Shown one piece after another: positions 34,061 to 44,455 of a DNA stretch of 64,000 nt. Each line of letters starts with the position of its first letter. Positions within the stretch are counted from its first letter, which is position 1. A model generated the notes under the pieces. That model saw only the letters and a list, made by a program, of their open reading frames with translations. It did not search any database and was not told the origin of the DNA. Position numbers and translations under genes: made by a program. This DNA comes from Acheta domesticus (Eukaryota; Arthropoda; Insecta; Orthoptera; Gryllidae): contig JAHLJT010002630.1 of the NCBI GenBank assembly GCA_031308135.1, forward strand, positions 101,535,138-101,599,137. The letters run 5' to 3'.

Positions 34061-34895
34061 TGTCAAAGAATACAAAAAAAACTTTAATAATAATTTCACA
34101 AATTTAACAATTTCACAAAACTCTTGCAGTGTTGCGAAACACAAAATTAAAGGCACACACTGACCAAGCGATGCTACCTGACTAACACAGCAAGCAAAAA
34201 CCAAATGAATGTAACATTGAAAGGTTACGAGGCACACATGGCGGGTTGTCGAACCACACCACTGTCACAGCACCACCGCTCCTACAAATCACACCGCTGT
34301 CCTAGTAGAGGGTCTCAAATGCAGAAATCGTGAAAAATGCCCTTCACCGCCGTGGATGCTTCATGCTCCGGGTCCACCATAGCTCCATCCGCTTGGCCCA
34401 CACTCCACCAGCTGTGTCGCCCCCGCTGTCCGCACATGCTCTGGCGGTGCCCGGGTTCCGACCCGGGCAGGGCGCAGAGGGGCGGGCAGCCGGCTAGCTG
34501 GCGGCGGGGGGCGGACGTAGGCGGGGGGAGAGATACGGGCGCGACGGCGCGATGGTGTTGGTGGCGGTGACGGTGTGATGTAGTGACGTCACCGTGTCGG
34601 CGGCGAGGGTAGCTGATTGCAACCTGGCAGGGCGGCGGAAGAACTGTCACATGCATCAAGGCGCGGGGAAACAATGATTTAATTAATGTCTTCATTCCAT
34701 TTCATTGATTGATTGATTGATTGATTGATGAAGGATTTTTTTTGTGGGACGGCGCGAATTTTGGAATTGGCGCCCCCATGACACCCTGGTCTAGCATGGA
34801 ACTCCCATAATTTAGCGGGAAGCACTCCAAAGAGTGCCCAGGTGGGCGGAAGTCGCAGGAACTTGTCCGCGCCGAGCAAAATGTGCTAACAATGC
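34061..34895 (-). repeat. 5' LTR of the BEL/Pao element (right copy, truncated)
   Basis: Starts TGTCAAAGAATAC and matches the left LTR to 34,891. The last bases before the N gap (AATGC) do not match, so either the LTR ends here or the last ~40 bases are lost in the gap. Differences from the left copy are mostly one-base indels, for example GGCCGGG versus GGCGGG and GCCCCGGG versus GCCCGGG. Confidence 0.88.
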
Positions 34896-34995
34896 NNNNN
34901 NNNNNNNNNNNNNNNNNNNNNNNNNNNNNNNNNNNNNNNNNNNNNNNNNNNNNNNNNNNNNNNNNNNNNNNNNNNNNNNNNNNNNNNNNNNNNNN
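34896..34995. other. Assembly gap (100 N)
   Basis: Exactly 100 N, a conventional placeholder of unknown true length. It falls at the outer edge of the right LTR. Confidence 1.
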
Positions 34996-35473
34996 TGATT
35001 TTTCCTGTTTATTTTAAATAGTAATATGAGCCTTGTAAACGCACTTCCCTATCTCTATGTAAACGCAACCTAACGATGCCTCAGTTCCGCTCTGGACTGC
35101 ACTCCACCATTTACTTAAAATCAGATATGTTGGTTAGAATTTGTATATATTTTGTACATGTTTTGTGTATGTATACTTTAGTTGTCAAGAGCAAGTTTGA
35201 ATTGAATTGGGTTACAGCGTGTATTTAAATATTATATTCAAATTTTTTGTAACTTTTTTCTTTCTCGTTATAATTAATGCGAAAATATTTTTGCTTCAAT
35301 CCTTTCGAACAATTTTGTAATTAAATTTTCAGTTGTACTGATAAACGAGACAAAACAGTCTCCAGAAAATGATTATCGTCTAAAATAAGAAACTATTATT
35401 GTAAACATGGTGTGAAGCAGTTATGGTGGTTGTCAAAATTTTGAAACAAAGTGGATTAAGAGCATTTAAATAG

Positions 35474-35725
35474 TTGGCTCCATGGCTGAGATCGCTAAAC
35501 CAGTAGTGCCGTATTGGATCTCGGACCAAAGGGTCATCAGTTCGCGTCCGCCTCGGGGCATGGTTGTATTTGTGTTCGTCCTTTCACCCCCTTATCACCA
35601 TATCTTTCAGCCTCATTCCATAACTTTAAATTCAATAGTGGTCGCTATGACCTCGTCCTCAATTGTTTTAAACGGCGGGGGCCAGTTCATTGTCGCTCAG
35701 GGCCGACGAACGGCCGGATTATATA
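35474..35725 (+). repeat. tRNA-derived SINE, copy 1
   Basis: TGGCTGAGATCGCTAAACC (about 35,483) fits a pol III box A and AGTTCGCGTCC (about 35,539) fits box B, ~56 bp apart. The body (CATGGTTGTATTTGTGTTCG...CCTCAATTGTTTTAAACGG) matches 63,120-63,290. Confidence 0.7.
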
Positions 35726-35734
35726 GCGGGCGAT

Positions 35735-35940
35735 ATTTCGACTCTGGCCTCTCAAGCCCCTTTGGACGATCACACGGCATTTCGCGTCTTTCTCGGTCCT
35801 GCCGCTAGATGTCGCAAGCACTGCTTGATACGTCGCGGATCATGTAATATCTAGCGGCATGGACTGAGAAAGACTCGAGGTACCGTGACATTATTCCATC
35901 GCGAAAGAAGACAGGCTTGAGAGGCAGGAGAGAGTTCAGG
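35735..35940. mobile_element. Diverged palindromic MITE segment
   Basis: TCTGGCCTCTCAAGCCCC...CACACGGCATTTCGCGTC pairs with GACTCGAGGTACCGTGACAT...GCTTGAGAGGCAGGAG. It is related to the TACTGCG MITE family through the central GCTAGATGTCGCAAGCACTG palindrome. A second copy lies at 63,309-63,505. Confidence 0.7.
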
Positions 35941-36084
35941 CAATGACTGGCCTACCGATAACACACAGTGCATAACACGAACCAGATCTCAAACTTCCTC
36001 AGAATTGCGGAGGTGACGGAATGTACAGCGTGGTAAAGAGGAATAACGCAAATAATCGATATTGCTCTATAAAACAATTTTAAA

Positions 36085-36215
36085 AAAAAAACACCGATGT
36101 TTTGCAAAAAAATATCGATGTGAAGAAACACATCGAAAGCCCAAAATATCGATGTTTCTTCGATGTGGAAAACATCGTTGTTTTAAAACCATTCGATTTT
36201 TTTGCCATCGCTAGA
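36085..36215. repeat. Cluster of ATCGAT / CGATGTT motifs
   Basis: CGATGT or its complement occurs about eight times in 130 bp (CACCGATGTTTTGC, ATATCGATGTGAAG, AATATCGATGTTTCTTCGAT...). Inverted pairs can form hairpins. The edge TTTTTGCCATCGCTAG resembles a hAT-type transposon end. Confidence 0.6.
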
Positions 36216-36284
36216 CAAAAACTAAAACATAATCAAAATAAAGTGGCGGATTTTAGAAAAAAATTCTTTACAACCTAAAAAACC

Positions 36285-36350
36285 CGGCGGGCATATAAAA
36301 TGTCCTCGGCGGGCCGCATGTGGCCGCGGCCGTAGTTTGAGGACCCCTGA
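36285..36350 (-). mobile_element. hAT-like transposon end
   Basis: On the minus strand it starts CAGGGGTCCTCAAACTACGG followed by GGCC-rich sequence (CCACATGCGGCCCGCC). This is the consensus wording at the ends of many hAT (Charlie-type) elements. The same end occurs at 63,835-63,899. The opposite end was not identified with confidence. Confidence 0.65.
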
Positions 36351-37285
36351 CCTAGTAGATGATGCACCGTCAATAAAAAAGAAAAGCATTTTAATCAGAA
36401 TCCTGCTTTTCACGCCGCCGCTGCGTTTAAAATACAGGATTGAAAGAAATGGGTGTAAAAATTGGATACAACTGTTGTAAAGGGCTGAGGTGAACTATGC
36501 AAATCGAGCTAAGCGAAGGCCACAACAAAAGAAGCTAGTGCAATAAAAGGGATGGAAAAAACACAAAAACATCCCAGAGAATGGGCAAGAAGATACATTC
36601 AGAAATTTCCTGGACAATCAAGTGGAATTACACATTTTATTTTGTACCACATTTGTTTTTTCCGATGTTTCTGAAGATCATTTTTTTCGTAATTTTTACC
36701 TTTTTTCCCTAGTAGATGATGCAAACGTCAATAATAAAAAAAGCATTATTACTGCGAATTTTTCTAAGAAGCGACCCTCAGGTCCACTCAAATTCCCATC
36801 TTCGCGATGGAGTATGTCAACGGCATTTCGCGTCCTTTTCTCGGTCTGTCTGTAGAAGTCGCATGATCGCAAGCACTGCTTCATACGATTCGCGATGGTG
36901 CGAAATCTAGCGGAAACGACCTGAGTAAGACGCGGAATGCCGTGACATAATTTTTTATTTTTTCCCATCGCAAAGGTGGGATTTGAGTGGCCTTGAGGGT
37001 CGCTCTTAGAAAAATAGCAGTATAACAAGAGAATCCTTATTTAAACGGCGCCGCTGCATTAAAATACAGGATTGAAAAGAAAGGGTGTAAACATTGGATT
37101 ACAACTGTTGTAAAGTAAATTATTGTTATTGTCCAGGAAGGTTCGAAGTAAAGTGAATTACGCATTTTATTTGTACACATTTGTTTTCTTGATGTTTCTG
37201 AAGATCATTTTTTCATTCTTTGTACCTTTCTCCCTAGTAGATGATGAAACCGTCAAAAATAAAAAAAAAGCATTAAAGAGAACCG
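36351..37285. repeat. Tandem copies of a ~380-bp unit, one split by a MITE
   Basis: CTAGTAGATGATG + GTCAATAA + AAAAGCATT occurs at 36,353, 36,709 and 37,235. AATACAGGATTGAAAGAAA + GGGTGTAAA occurs at 36,431 and 37,063. GATGTTTCTGAAGATCATTT occurs at 36,665 and 37,189. Each CTAGTAGATGATG is preceded in two copies by a T-rich tract ending CCCTAG, which looks like a splice acceptor. I do not recognise a product. Confidence 0.7.
36750..37022. mobile_element. Palindromic MITE, copy E
   Basis: TACTGCGAATTTTTCTAAGA...CCCATCTTCGCGATGG pairs with CCCATCGCAAAGGTGGG...TCTTAGAAAAATAGCAGTA. It contains a short T-rich insertion near 36,955 in the right arm. It splits one unit of the surrounding tandem repeat. 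Confidence 0.82.
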
Positions 37286-37289
37286 TTGT

Positions 37290-37485
37290 ATTTTCCGACG
37301 CCGGTGCAGGGATCTCCGGGGGGGGGCGTCGGAGTCGCTGCAGGCGGCGGAGCTGGCGCGCTGAGTGGCGGTGGAGTGCCAGGGGCGGCGGGCGGCGGCA
37401 GGGCCGGCCAGGTGGCGAGCTCGCTGCTCTGCACCAAACCCCTGGCCACGGCGCCGGCACCCCGTGGAAGGTTGAGCGTCATTCT
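37290..37485. other. GC-rich patch with Gly/Ala-rich open frames
   Basis: About 190 bp of very GC-rich sequence in an AT-rich region. The plus frame from 37,286 reads VQGSPGGGVGVAAGGGAGAL and then SSLLCTKPLATAPAPRG. The opposite strand is equally open, which is expected for such composition. It could be an exon of an unrecognised gene or a low-complexity repeat. No splice junctions are convincing. Confidence 0.35.
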
Positions 37486-37486
37486 T

Positions 37487-38575
37487 TTGACACACAGCTC
37501 AAGAGCTTTTTATACCCAACAGATGATGCTATTGGTTAACACACAGCTGAAAGCTGATGCAGTGTAAACACACGGCTGACGCCTGATGCAGTTTTGAACA
37601 CAAGCTCAAGCGAGCAGTTTTACACATGGCTGGAAGTTGGTGCAGTTTAACACTCAGCTGAAAAGCTAATGTAGTTTTTAACACTCCGTGAAAGCTGATG
37701 TAGTTTAACACTCAGCTGAAGCTGATGTAGTTTTTACACACAGCTCAAGCTGATGCAGTTTTAACACATGCTGAAGTTGATGGCAGTATTTAACACAAGC
37801 TGGAAGCTGATGCAGTTTTTAACACACAGCTGGAAGCTGATGCAGTTTTTAACACACAGCTGAAGCTGATGCAGTGTTTAACCACACAGCTGAAGCTGAT
37901 GCAGTTTTTAAAAAACCCACACAGCTGAAGTGATGAGAGTTTTAACACACAGAGGAAGCTGATGCAGTTTTTTAACACACTGCTGAAGCTGATGCAGTTT
38001 TTAAACACACAGCTGTCGCCTGATGAAGTTTTTAACCCACAGCTCAAGCTGATGCAGTTTGACACGCAGCTGAATCTGATGCTAGTTTTTAAAACACGCT
38101 GAAGCTGATGCAGTTTTAACACACAGATGAAGCTGATGCACGTTTTAACACACAGCTGAAGCATAAGTTAATTTTTTACCCAGAGCTGATAGCATGTGAG
38201 TTTTTAACCCACAGCTGAAGCTGATGCAATTTGCAGCTAAAAAGTATGCAGTTCTTTAACAAGCTAATGTTGATGCAGTTTTAAACACACAACTGAAGCA
38301 TAGGCAACAGTAGTTAAACAAATTGATGCATAAGTGCTTATGAATTTTGACAAAACAGCTGAAGCATATGCAGTTTAAGGACAAGCTGAAGATATTAAGC
38401 AGTTGACAAATAATTAAGATATGCACGTTTTGAGAAACAGCTAAAACATATACAGTATTCGACAAAAGATAAAGCTTATGCAGCGTTCCCAAATATGTAT
38501 GAAGAATACGCAGCGTTTAACAAGCAGATGAAGCATATGTTTATGGAAAGCCATGTAGAATATGCTAATTTTAAG
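37487..38575. repeat. 29-30-bp minisatellite, ~35 copies
   Basis: Unit approximately CACACAGCTGAAGCTGATGC + AGTTTTTAA. Copies are regular from about 37,540 to 38,230 and then become AT-rich and irregular (GAAGCATATGCAGTTTAAG...) towards 38,570. Copies vary by one or two bases in length, so no reading frame is kept. Confidence 0.93.
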
Positions 38576-40204
38576 TAGGAATTCTTTTTTACAAGTACGA
38601 AAGGGATGTGAGCGGAAGATAAACTGAATGTTTTTTGGGTAAAAATACTTTCAAAATTATGTTGCTGGATTGTAAGATGTCAATGTACACCATATATTTG
38701 GCTTTATGCGAAATCGCAGTGACACAATTCCAAAGTTTAGGTAGTCCAGTCAAATGGTATCTGACCCAGGAAAAAATTGCGAAGTTTTTTCTCAACGGTT
38801 CTGTATGCTTTTGAGGGTGCTGAATCGGAAATTTGCTGTTTGCCACCTCAAAAAAGGTCGGATCACAGAGGAAATGCAAAAAATACCTAACAATTTCCTC
38901 TTTTTTTTAGTTTTTCACTAATATCTTCAAAACTATGCATTTTCTATCGAAACAATTGTTTACAAAAGTAAAGAAAGATACAATTCGCCATTAAATTGCA
39001 TATATAAAAATTTTAATTTGAGAACAACTGTTTAGGCGTTAGAGCGCGTTGAAAAACGGTAATTGTGGGCCTCTGGCCAAAGCGGGAGAATAGCTCTTTC
39101 AGCCATCCGATTCGCGATGGCGCCCCTCAGTTTCACTTTATTCATTGCTTGAAAAATTCTCTTGCTGAACAAATGACTGGCATGTTAATTGATTAAATTC
39201 CGATATTTACGGAATCAATAGGGGTCCTATTTGCTCGCGCGGAGTATATAACTCCAAGTCTAAGGAAACCAAAATAAGAGGGATACAGAAAATTATTGCA
39301 ACAGTACGTTCTGTACAATAGAATAAATTCATAAAAAATTTACTAACAATATATTTCATCAATATGTGACAAATTACGAGTAAAAAAGTTAAAGTAACTC
39401 AAATGGGAAATTTTGGGTATGAAAAGAAAAATTGAACCAGATAATTTTTATATCTTTCGAAATGCAAACTCAGGTGAAAAGAAATAGACTATCCACTATA
39501 GAATAAGATTAGAGTAAGGAATCAAAGGACAACACCGATTATATCCAATTGCGATGTATGGTCTTTTTGAATGTGATTATTGTTTTCGCTCAATTACCAA
39601 TAATAGTTATCTCATTATGACGTGGAACCAGAAAATATCTATATCAGTGATTAGCAGATAATTATGTAATTGTCTAAGGAGTAAAACAATGCTAATCGTA
39701 TTCGTTTAAAATCTTTACCACAGAGTATGTAGAGGAGGCTACATTGACAAATGTGTACAGAGTCTCCAGTACAGTGGTATTTTCACAAATCCTGCATTTT
39801 CCGGAAATTATTTTTTGTTTAATGTATCTTTTCTCAGAAACTATTGCACAAAACTCTATGAAATTTCACTCACTTACGCATCATATATTGCAGTGATTAG
39901 TTGTTTCTTTATAGAAGATTCAAATATTAGAAACTCAGATACTGAGTATGTTTACAAAGAAGTTTAAAAATAGTATGTTTAAAAATAGTAAACAACGCAC
40001 ATGAACGTTGAATCGTTACAAAAAAACACTGTATGGGAGAGACATTTCCTTAAATATGTGCGGAAAATTTCACAGAGCATCATAAAATGGTTATAGAGAT
40101 TAAGGTACATAAACACAAACGCAATTAATATTACAGAGATCGGCTGTACAACCTCCCCTTAAAGAATGGAAAAAAGAATCACTGAACTATATTTGCGTCT
40201 TCAG
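38576..40204. other. Spacer upstream of the protease exon; nothing recognised
   Basis: AT-rich. If the exon at 40,205 belongs to an intact gene, the preceding exon should be upstream, but I cannot find Cys/Trp-Gly coding words in this interval. The bases just before 40,205 (TATTTGCGTCTTCAG) are a good splice acceptor. Confidence 0.5.
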
Positions 40205-40379
40205 GGGGATTCAGGGAGCCCGCTCACTCAAGATGACGTGGTGATCGGCATCGTCTCAACTGTGGCTACGACTCCACGCTAGTCACCTACACGAGGGTGT
40301 CGGCTTTCGCGAGTGGGTCGACAGGAAGACTTCCAGCAGCTCTTCAAATTCGACGGGGCTGCCGAAGGTGGAACTATAA
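40205..40379 (+). CDS. Terminal exon of a chymotrypsin-fold serine protease, two frame slips
   Basis: The exon starts at a clean acceptor with GGG GAT TCA GGG, giving GDSGSPLTQDDVVIGIVS: the Ser195 motif with Ser replacing the second Gly of GDSGGP. The following coding words are VTYTRVSAF and FREWVDRKTS, the family's C-terminal strand and helix (compare YTRVSxxxxWI), and the stop is TAA at 40,377. Intron placement right before GDSG is common in this family. The three blocks are in three frames, needing a one-base correction near 40,280 and another in CTTTCGC at about 40,307. This may be sequencing error or a decaying gene. AATAAA follows 20 bases after the stop. Upstream exons were not found. 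It has the same orientation as the protease gene at 53.7-61.2 kb, suggesting a tandem cluster. Confidence 0.82.
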
Positions 40380-40398
40380 AATTGCTCTCATCTGTACA

Positions 40399-40404
40399 AA
40401 TAAA
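40399..40404 (+). terminator. Polyadenylation signal AATAAA after the protease exon
   Basis: AATAAA begins 20 bases after the TAA stop of the terminal protease exon, a normal short insect 3' UTR position. Confidence 0.6.
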
Positions 40405-41033
40405 AATATTCCAAATTAATTAAAAAAAGTCTAAAATAAAAATACCTGAAAGGAATTTTATTTTACTCTTTGTGCTTCCGTTTTAACCCATAGGCTCCAA
40501 GGTGAAAACTACTACGATTGTAGTATTTTTAGAACATTTTGGAAAATCGTGATTTAAAAATTGTGTAGTATCAGAAACTAATTCGTCTTTTAGTTCAACA
40601 TTTTCCCTTGCGTGAAGATGTAATCGTCATTTGCCACATTTTACTGCTTACTGGAGTGAAACTATAATAGAATGGTCCTATTTTTGAATCATTTTCTCAC
40701 TCATTATCAGAGAGCAACATAATGGAAGATACTTAATATTTGACGACAAGAGAACAAGAGTATTACGTTAACAAAAACAATACAGTCTTAAACTGGTTAA
40801 CAATTTTATGTGCTCTTTTTAACGACGCCTATTTCCACACTTGTACGAAAACAATGCTTCAACAAATAAAAAACAGACGTGTCCCAATAAGCAACGCAAT
40901 GTCGTGCCCTGTCAGGAGTATTACCAGTTCTCTGGCAAAGTCACCTAAGACCAAATAGAATATCCAAAAGTGGGCACTGTCGGCGCAAACAGAATTACAA
41001 TATCAACTACAAAATGCCGGATTCTTAGCGTAT
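40405..41033. other. Spacer, nothing recognised
   Basis: AT-rich. A 72-codon frame at 40,740-40,958 lacks any motif. Confidence 0.5.
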
Positions 41034-41693
41034 GGGGTCGTCCATAAATTACGTAAGGCTAAAGAAGGGGGTGGGGCTTTGAGGCAGCGTACATAAGGCA
41101 GGGGGTATTCGATTAATGGTACGTAACAATGATTTTTTTAACATTTGTTGAATTTCCTTTTCTTTTACTAAAACTAATTTTATCTATTTATTTTGTTTTA
41201 AAAAACAAATATTTAAAGTAATTAGAAGTTGTTTCAATAAAGGAAATATTTTTTCTTTAATTTTGTATTGAATCTGAAGATTACGAAGAAAAAAGTCAAA
41301 ACACTGATCTGCAGTATTTTGTAGAATACAATTAAATTGGCGCAGTAGATTCTCACCCATGCGCCATCTAAAACGGCGGCGTGTGAACGGCTAGTAATCA
41401 TTTTCTCGCGTTCCGTCACTCAAAATTTGCTCCCAATCTGAGGTTAGGTTCAGACATCATCGACAATTAATTTCCGATTTAATTGTCATTAATTTAATAT
41501 ACACCCCAAAAATGAGTACAATTTTTTTGACCGAGTTGTAATTTATTTTCCCTTCTTGCCTTTTTAAGGGGGGTGTCGCAAGCGTTGTGTAATTATTTAG
41601 GGGACGTTCAATCGCGTCATGGGTGCATTACAGAGCGGAGAGGTCGGTATTCAAATACTACAAATTTGCTTTATGTAATTTATGGACGGGCCC
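41034..41693. mobile_element. DNA transposon/MITE with GTCCATAAATTACGTAA ends
   Basis: The left end GGGGTCGTCCATAAATTACG at 41,034 pairs with TTATGTAATTTATGGACGGG + CCC at 41,671-41,693. The 660-bp interior has no transposase. GGGNCGTCCATAAATTACG-type ends are widespread in insect MITEs. The superfamily is not determined, and no clear target duplication is visible. Confidence 0.8.
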
Positions 41694-42462
41694 TAAAGAA
41701 TTTTCTCTCTTTAAATAAATGACCGATATATTTTGATAAAATTAAAAACATTTATAGACAAAAATAAAATACTGATTACAGACAATGTTAAAGCCATTAA
41801 AGTAATGTAACATGATTGAAAATAAACATTTCTTATGTAGTGTGTCTACCCGTTTCTTGTCTAGCGTGTCTACCCGTCACTCCCGTTTTCGTGAACCAGG
41901 GAGCCATACAAGTCGGAGGCACACAAATTTTTTGAAATATTTAGAAGGAAAGGAAGCCTTAACAAATCATTGCTGAGGGACAGGAAGTATGTAGTTATTG
42001 CATTGTAATGAAAAACACATTTTCTTCACTAAACAAAAAATACAAAACAAATAAGAGAACCCTGAATAATGATAGACACTGGAATGGATGATGATTGGAG
42101 TATTATTCGTTAATCTGTACAAACAAAGCACACAAGGAATTATATTCTGTTATAAATTCTCCCCGTACCCCCGATCTCTAATTCTAATATCATTATCGTT
42201 CTTCCTGATAATTCACGTGCGTAATCATCCCACTCTGCCACATGCCGCCATCTTAAAATCATTACGCCTCTTATGATAACTTTCTAAGTTTTCTTTGTTA
42301 ACAACACAACGTTGGTCATAGTGTGATCATTCACTCAGTTTAACTTAAATAATAACATGTATCATAACAACGTAACTCTAGAATTACGCCTACAGTGGTC
42401 GCGCTCAAAATTGAAATGCCAGTGGTCGTGTATCAGTGGTGGAAACTCTGTAATCCATTTTA
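41694..42462. other. Spacer, nothing recognised
   Basis: AT-rich. TGTGTCTACCCGT occurs twice (about 41,841 and 41,865), a small local duplication. Confidence 0.5.
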
Positions 42463-43870
42463 ACTTTCCGTATACACCACGTACAAACATATAAACATAG
42501 TATAGGGAAAGCTATGTAATGCTACGAAAAATCGATTTCGAGATATCACCGGAATACACGTTTTGGGTCCCTGATACCGAAAAAATAGTTCTTTTCAAAA
42601 CGTCCGTCAGTCTGTCCGATGGTCAGTCTGTAAACCCCACTACTCCTACACCATGAGACTTTATCTAAATTGAAGAAGCCCTCGTCAGAACTCAAGTCTT
42701 AACTTTGAGATTTTCAAAGACGTTCTTTAAAATTTGGGATTACTTTACATAAAGCCTCCCCGGACATTTTCAAACTTTTCTCAAAGACGGATCCAATTTT
42801 TTTCTTTAAATTTCCTAATTAATTAAGAATATAGTAAAATAAGTTATAAAACTGGCATTGGTCCGAATTTCACTGTTAACTCTAATTTTCGAACATACAA
42901 ATTTGCATTTTTTCGGCCTTTCCCCTCCAACTACAGAATTAAAAACACTTATTTTCCTTCAAATGAAATTTGTTCTCCAAAAGTAGTCTTCTATCATGTC
43001 ATGTATAGTTTTTTGAAAAGTTTAGTAGTTTGCGTGCAATATGTGCTATTTTAAAAGTAACAAAAACCAGATTTTTTTAAAAACAGCTCCAAATTTTTTT
43101 CTGTAACTTTTGGTAGGAATAGGGCCTATGTGACGACATAAAAATCATTTTGCTCTTTCCATTTGTTTTTGTAAAAAGGGGAAAAAATGAATTTTTGACT
43201 TGTCTCTCACGTCGTTAATATATACCCTTAGCAGCGATTTGTTTATATTATTGTATTAATGAGTACCTTTGCTTTAAATAATGTCATAAATAATGTAAAT
43301 AAATAATGTCATCTCGAAAACTCAACCGTTTTTTGTGAAACTAGCTCAAAATTCGCATTTTCATGAAAGCTTAAGGCCATTTGCTCTTTAATGTCATCCA
43401 CATTTTTTCTTCAAAACTTTTGGAAATGGATAGTACTAAATGTACTCTCTAATGTGCTGTAAACTTTATTTTAGGGTATTGTTTGTTTTTTTCAAAACTT
43501 ACACAAATCTAATTTTTTGAATGATCTCTCCACACCGTTAATATGCTCATTTTCAGCAAATTGTAAACACTATTATATTTGTGAATTAAAATACTTTAAA
43601 TGACTTCTAATGAAGTTTTTCGAAAATTCAAACATTTCTGTGAAAAAGAGCTACACATTTCGAATTTACAGTGTCGCTTAAACCATTTCCTTAAAAACGG
43701 CTCCAAATGTTTGAAAAAACTTGCCATTTAGGAGGAGGTTTTACTGTTCTTTCACATTGTTAAAATATTATTTCAGATCTATTAAAAACCGAAAATTTAA
43801 GAAAATGTCAAAAAAAGTAGTTTGAGTGGCGATAGCTTGCAACTGGAAGAGTATGTGGAGTCTATAAAAA
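42463..43870 (-). mobile_element. AT-rich hairpin-ended element, copy 3 (inverted)
   Basis: The terminal hairpin lies at 42,463-42,520 (ACTTTCCGTATAC...GTATAGGGAAAGC). The GTCCGTCAGTCTGTCCGATGG tract follows. Internal CTCCAATTTTTTT-like unit starts occur at about 42,785, 43,085, 43,378 and 43,694 (spacing ~295-316). The 5' end (GGCGATAGC...GAGTATGTGG) decays at about 43,870. Confidence 0.8.
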
Positions 43871-43884
43871 ACAGAATTCAACCA

Positions 43885-43980
43885 GGACACTCCAGCTTTT
43901 TTAATAGCGAAAAAACACCATGAAGTTGTAAACTGTAAACATCACGGTGTTTTTCGTGTATACAAAAACTGGAGGGGGTG
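43885..43980. repeat. Short inverted repeat / hairpin
   Basis: ACTCCAGCTTTTTTAATAGC + GAAAAAACACC pairs with GGTGTTTTTCG...CAAAAACTGGAGG around a ~25-base loop. It lies just outside the AT-rich element copy. Confidence 0.65.
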
Positions 43981-44189
43981 GTGCAATCTTGCTTCAGATT
44001 CAGCGCGTCGACGTACACAGAGAAACACCTGTCAATGTCTCTGTGTCTAATAGGTTGAAGTCCCGTCTTTGGTAGGATTTTTGACAGTCGCTTGACAGCG
44101 AGGTCGCTGTATGGAGGAGAATTCTAGCGGCCGGCTTCTCTAATTGGTAGTTTTCCGAAGTTTCTCCATTCAACACCAGGCGAATTCCG

Positions 44190-44455
44190 GAGCAGTACTC
44201 GAACAGACAGGGACACGGACCACGCGCGATCTTTCCTCCCTCTTCCTTGTCCTATCCTCTCTCCTCATACACACTTACACTAACATGCACTACACCACTA
44301 AACAATGCCGGGAGACCGGTCGGGATCTGAGAGCATGCCCCGGCTGAGGCGGTGCCTTGCTGGTGGGAGATACCTGGTTGGGAAAAACTAGCGCTAGCCG
44401 ACGGTAGGCCGGCACCGGAAAGATAACCGCTACCTACCCAGAAGAAAGCATGCAA
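44190..44455 (-). repeat. Dispersed SINE-like repeat, copy 1
   Basis: CACTTACACTAACATGCACT...GCCGGGAGACCGGTCGGGAT...GGTGGGAGATACCTGGTTGG is the reverse complement of the 60,235-60,345 segment. Other partial copies are at about 54,885-55,010 and 10,290-10,390. No coding capacity or tRNA boxes are certain. Confidence 0.65.

Larger units (their letters stand above)
26873..34895 (-). mobile_element. BEL/Pao LTR retrotransposon, minus strand, right LTR cut by the gap
   Basis: Direct repeats at 26,873-27,752 and 34,061-34,891 flank a minus-strand internal region. Read on the minus strand it carries Gag, aspartic protease, reverse transcriptase, RNase H, zinc-finger integrase and a DUF5641-like tail, in that order, which is the BEL/Pao arrangement. 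The whole is ~8 kb. The frames are interrupted in several places (near 32,170, 30,900, 29,047 and 28,550), so it is not functional as assembled. The LTRs are very similar and differ mainly by one-base indels in homopolymers, implying a fairly recent insertion and some assembly error. Confidence 0.92.
34996..36440. repeat. 1.4-kb composite repeat block, copy 1
   Basis: Aligns end to end with 62,567-64,000 in the same orientation, beginning TGATTTTTCCTGTTTATTTT just after the gap. In order it holds AT-rich sequence, a tRNA-derived SINE, a palindromic MITE-like segment, a cluster of ATCGAT motifs and a hAT-like end. Many one-base indels separate the two copies. Confidence 0.88.

Noticed and set aside
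37487..38575. Possible CRISPR-like array
   Set aside because: The units are contiguous 29-30-bp repeats without spacers, and the genome is eukaryotic. It is a minisatellite.
39720..39800. Protease exon candidate after the acceptor TTTACCACAG
   Set aside because: Translations in all frames lack the conserved Cys or strand motifs of the family.
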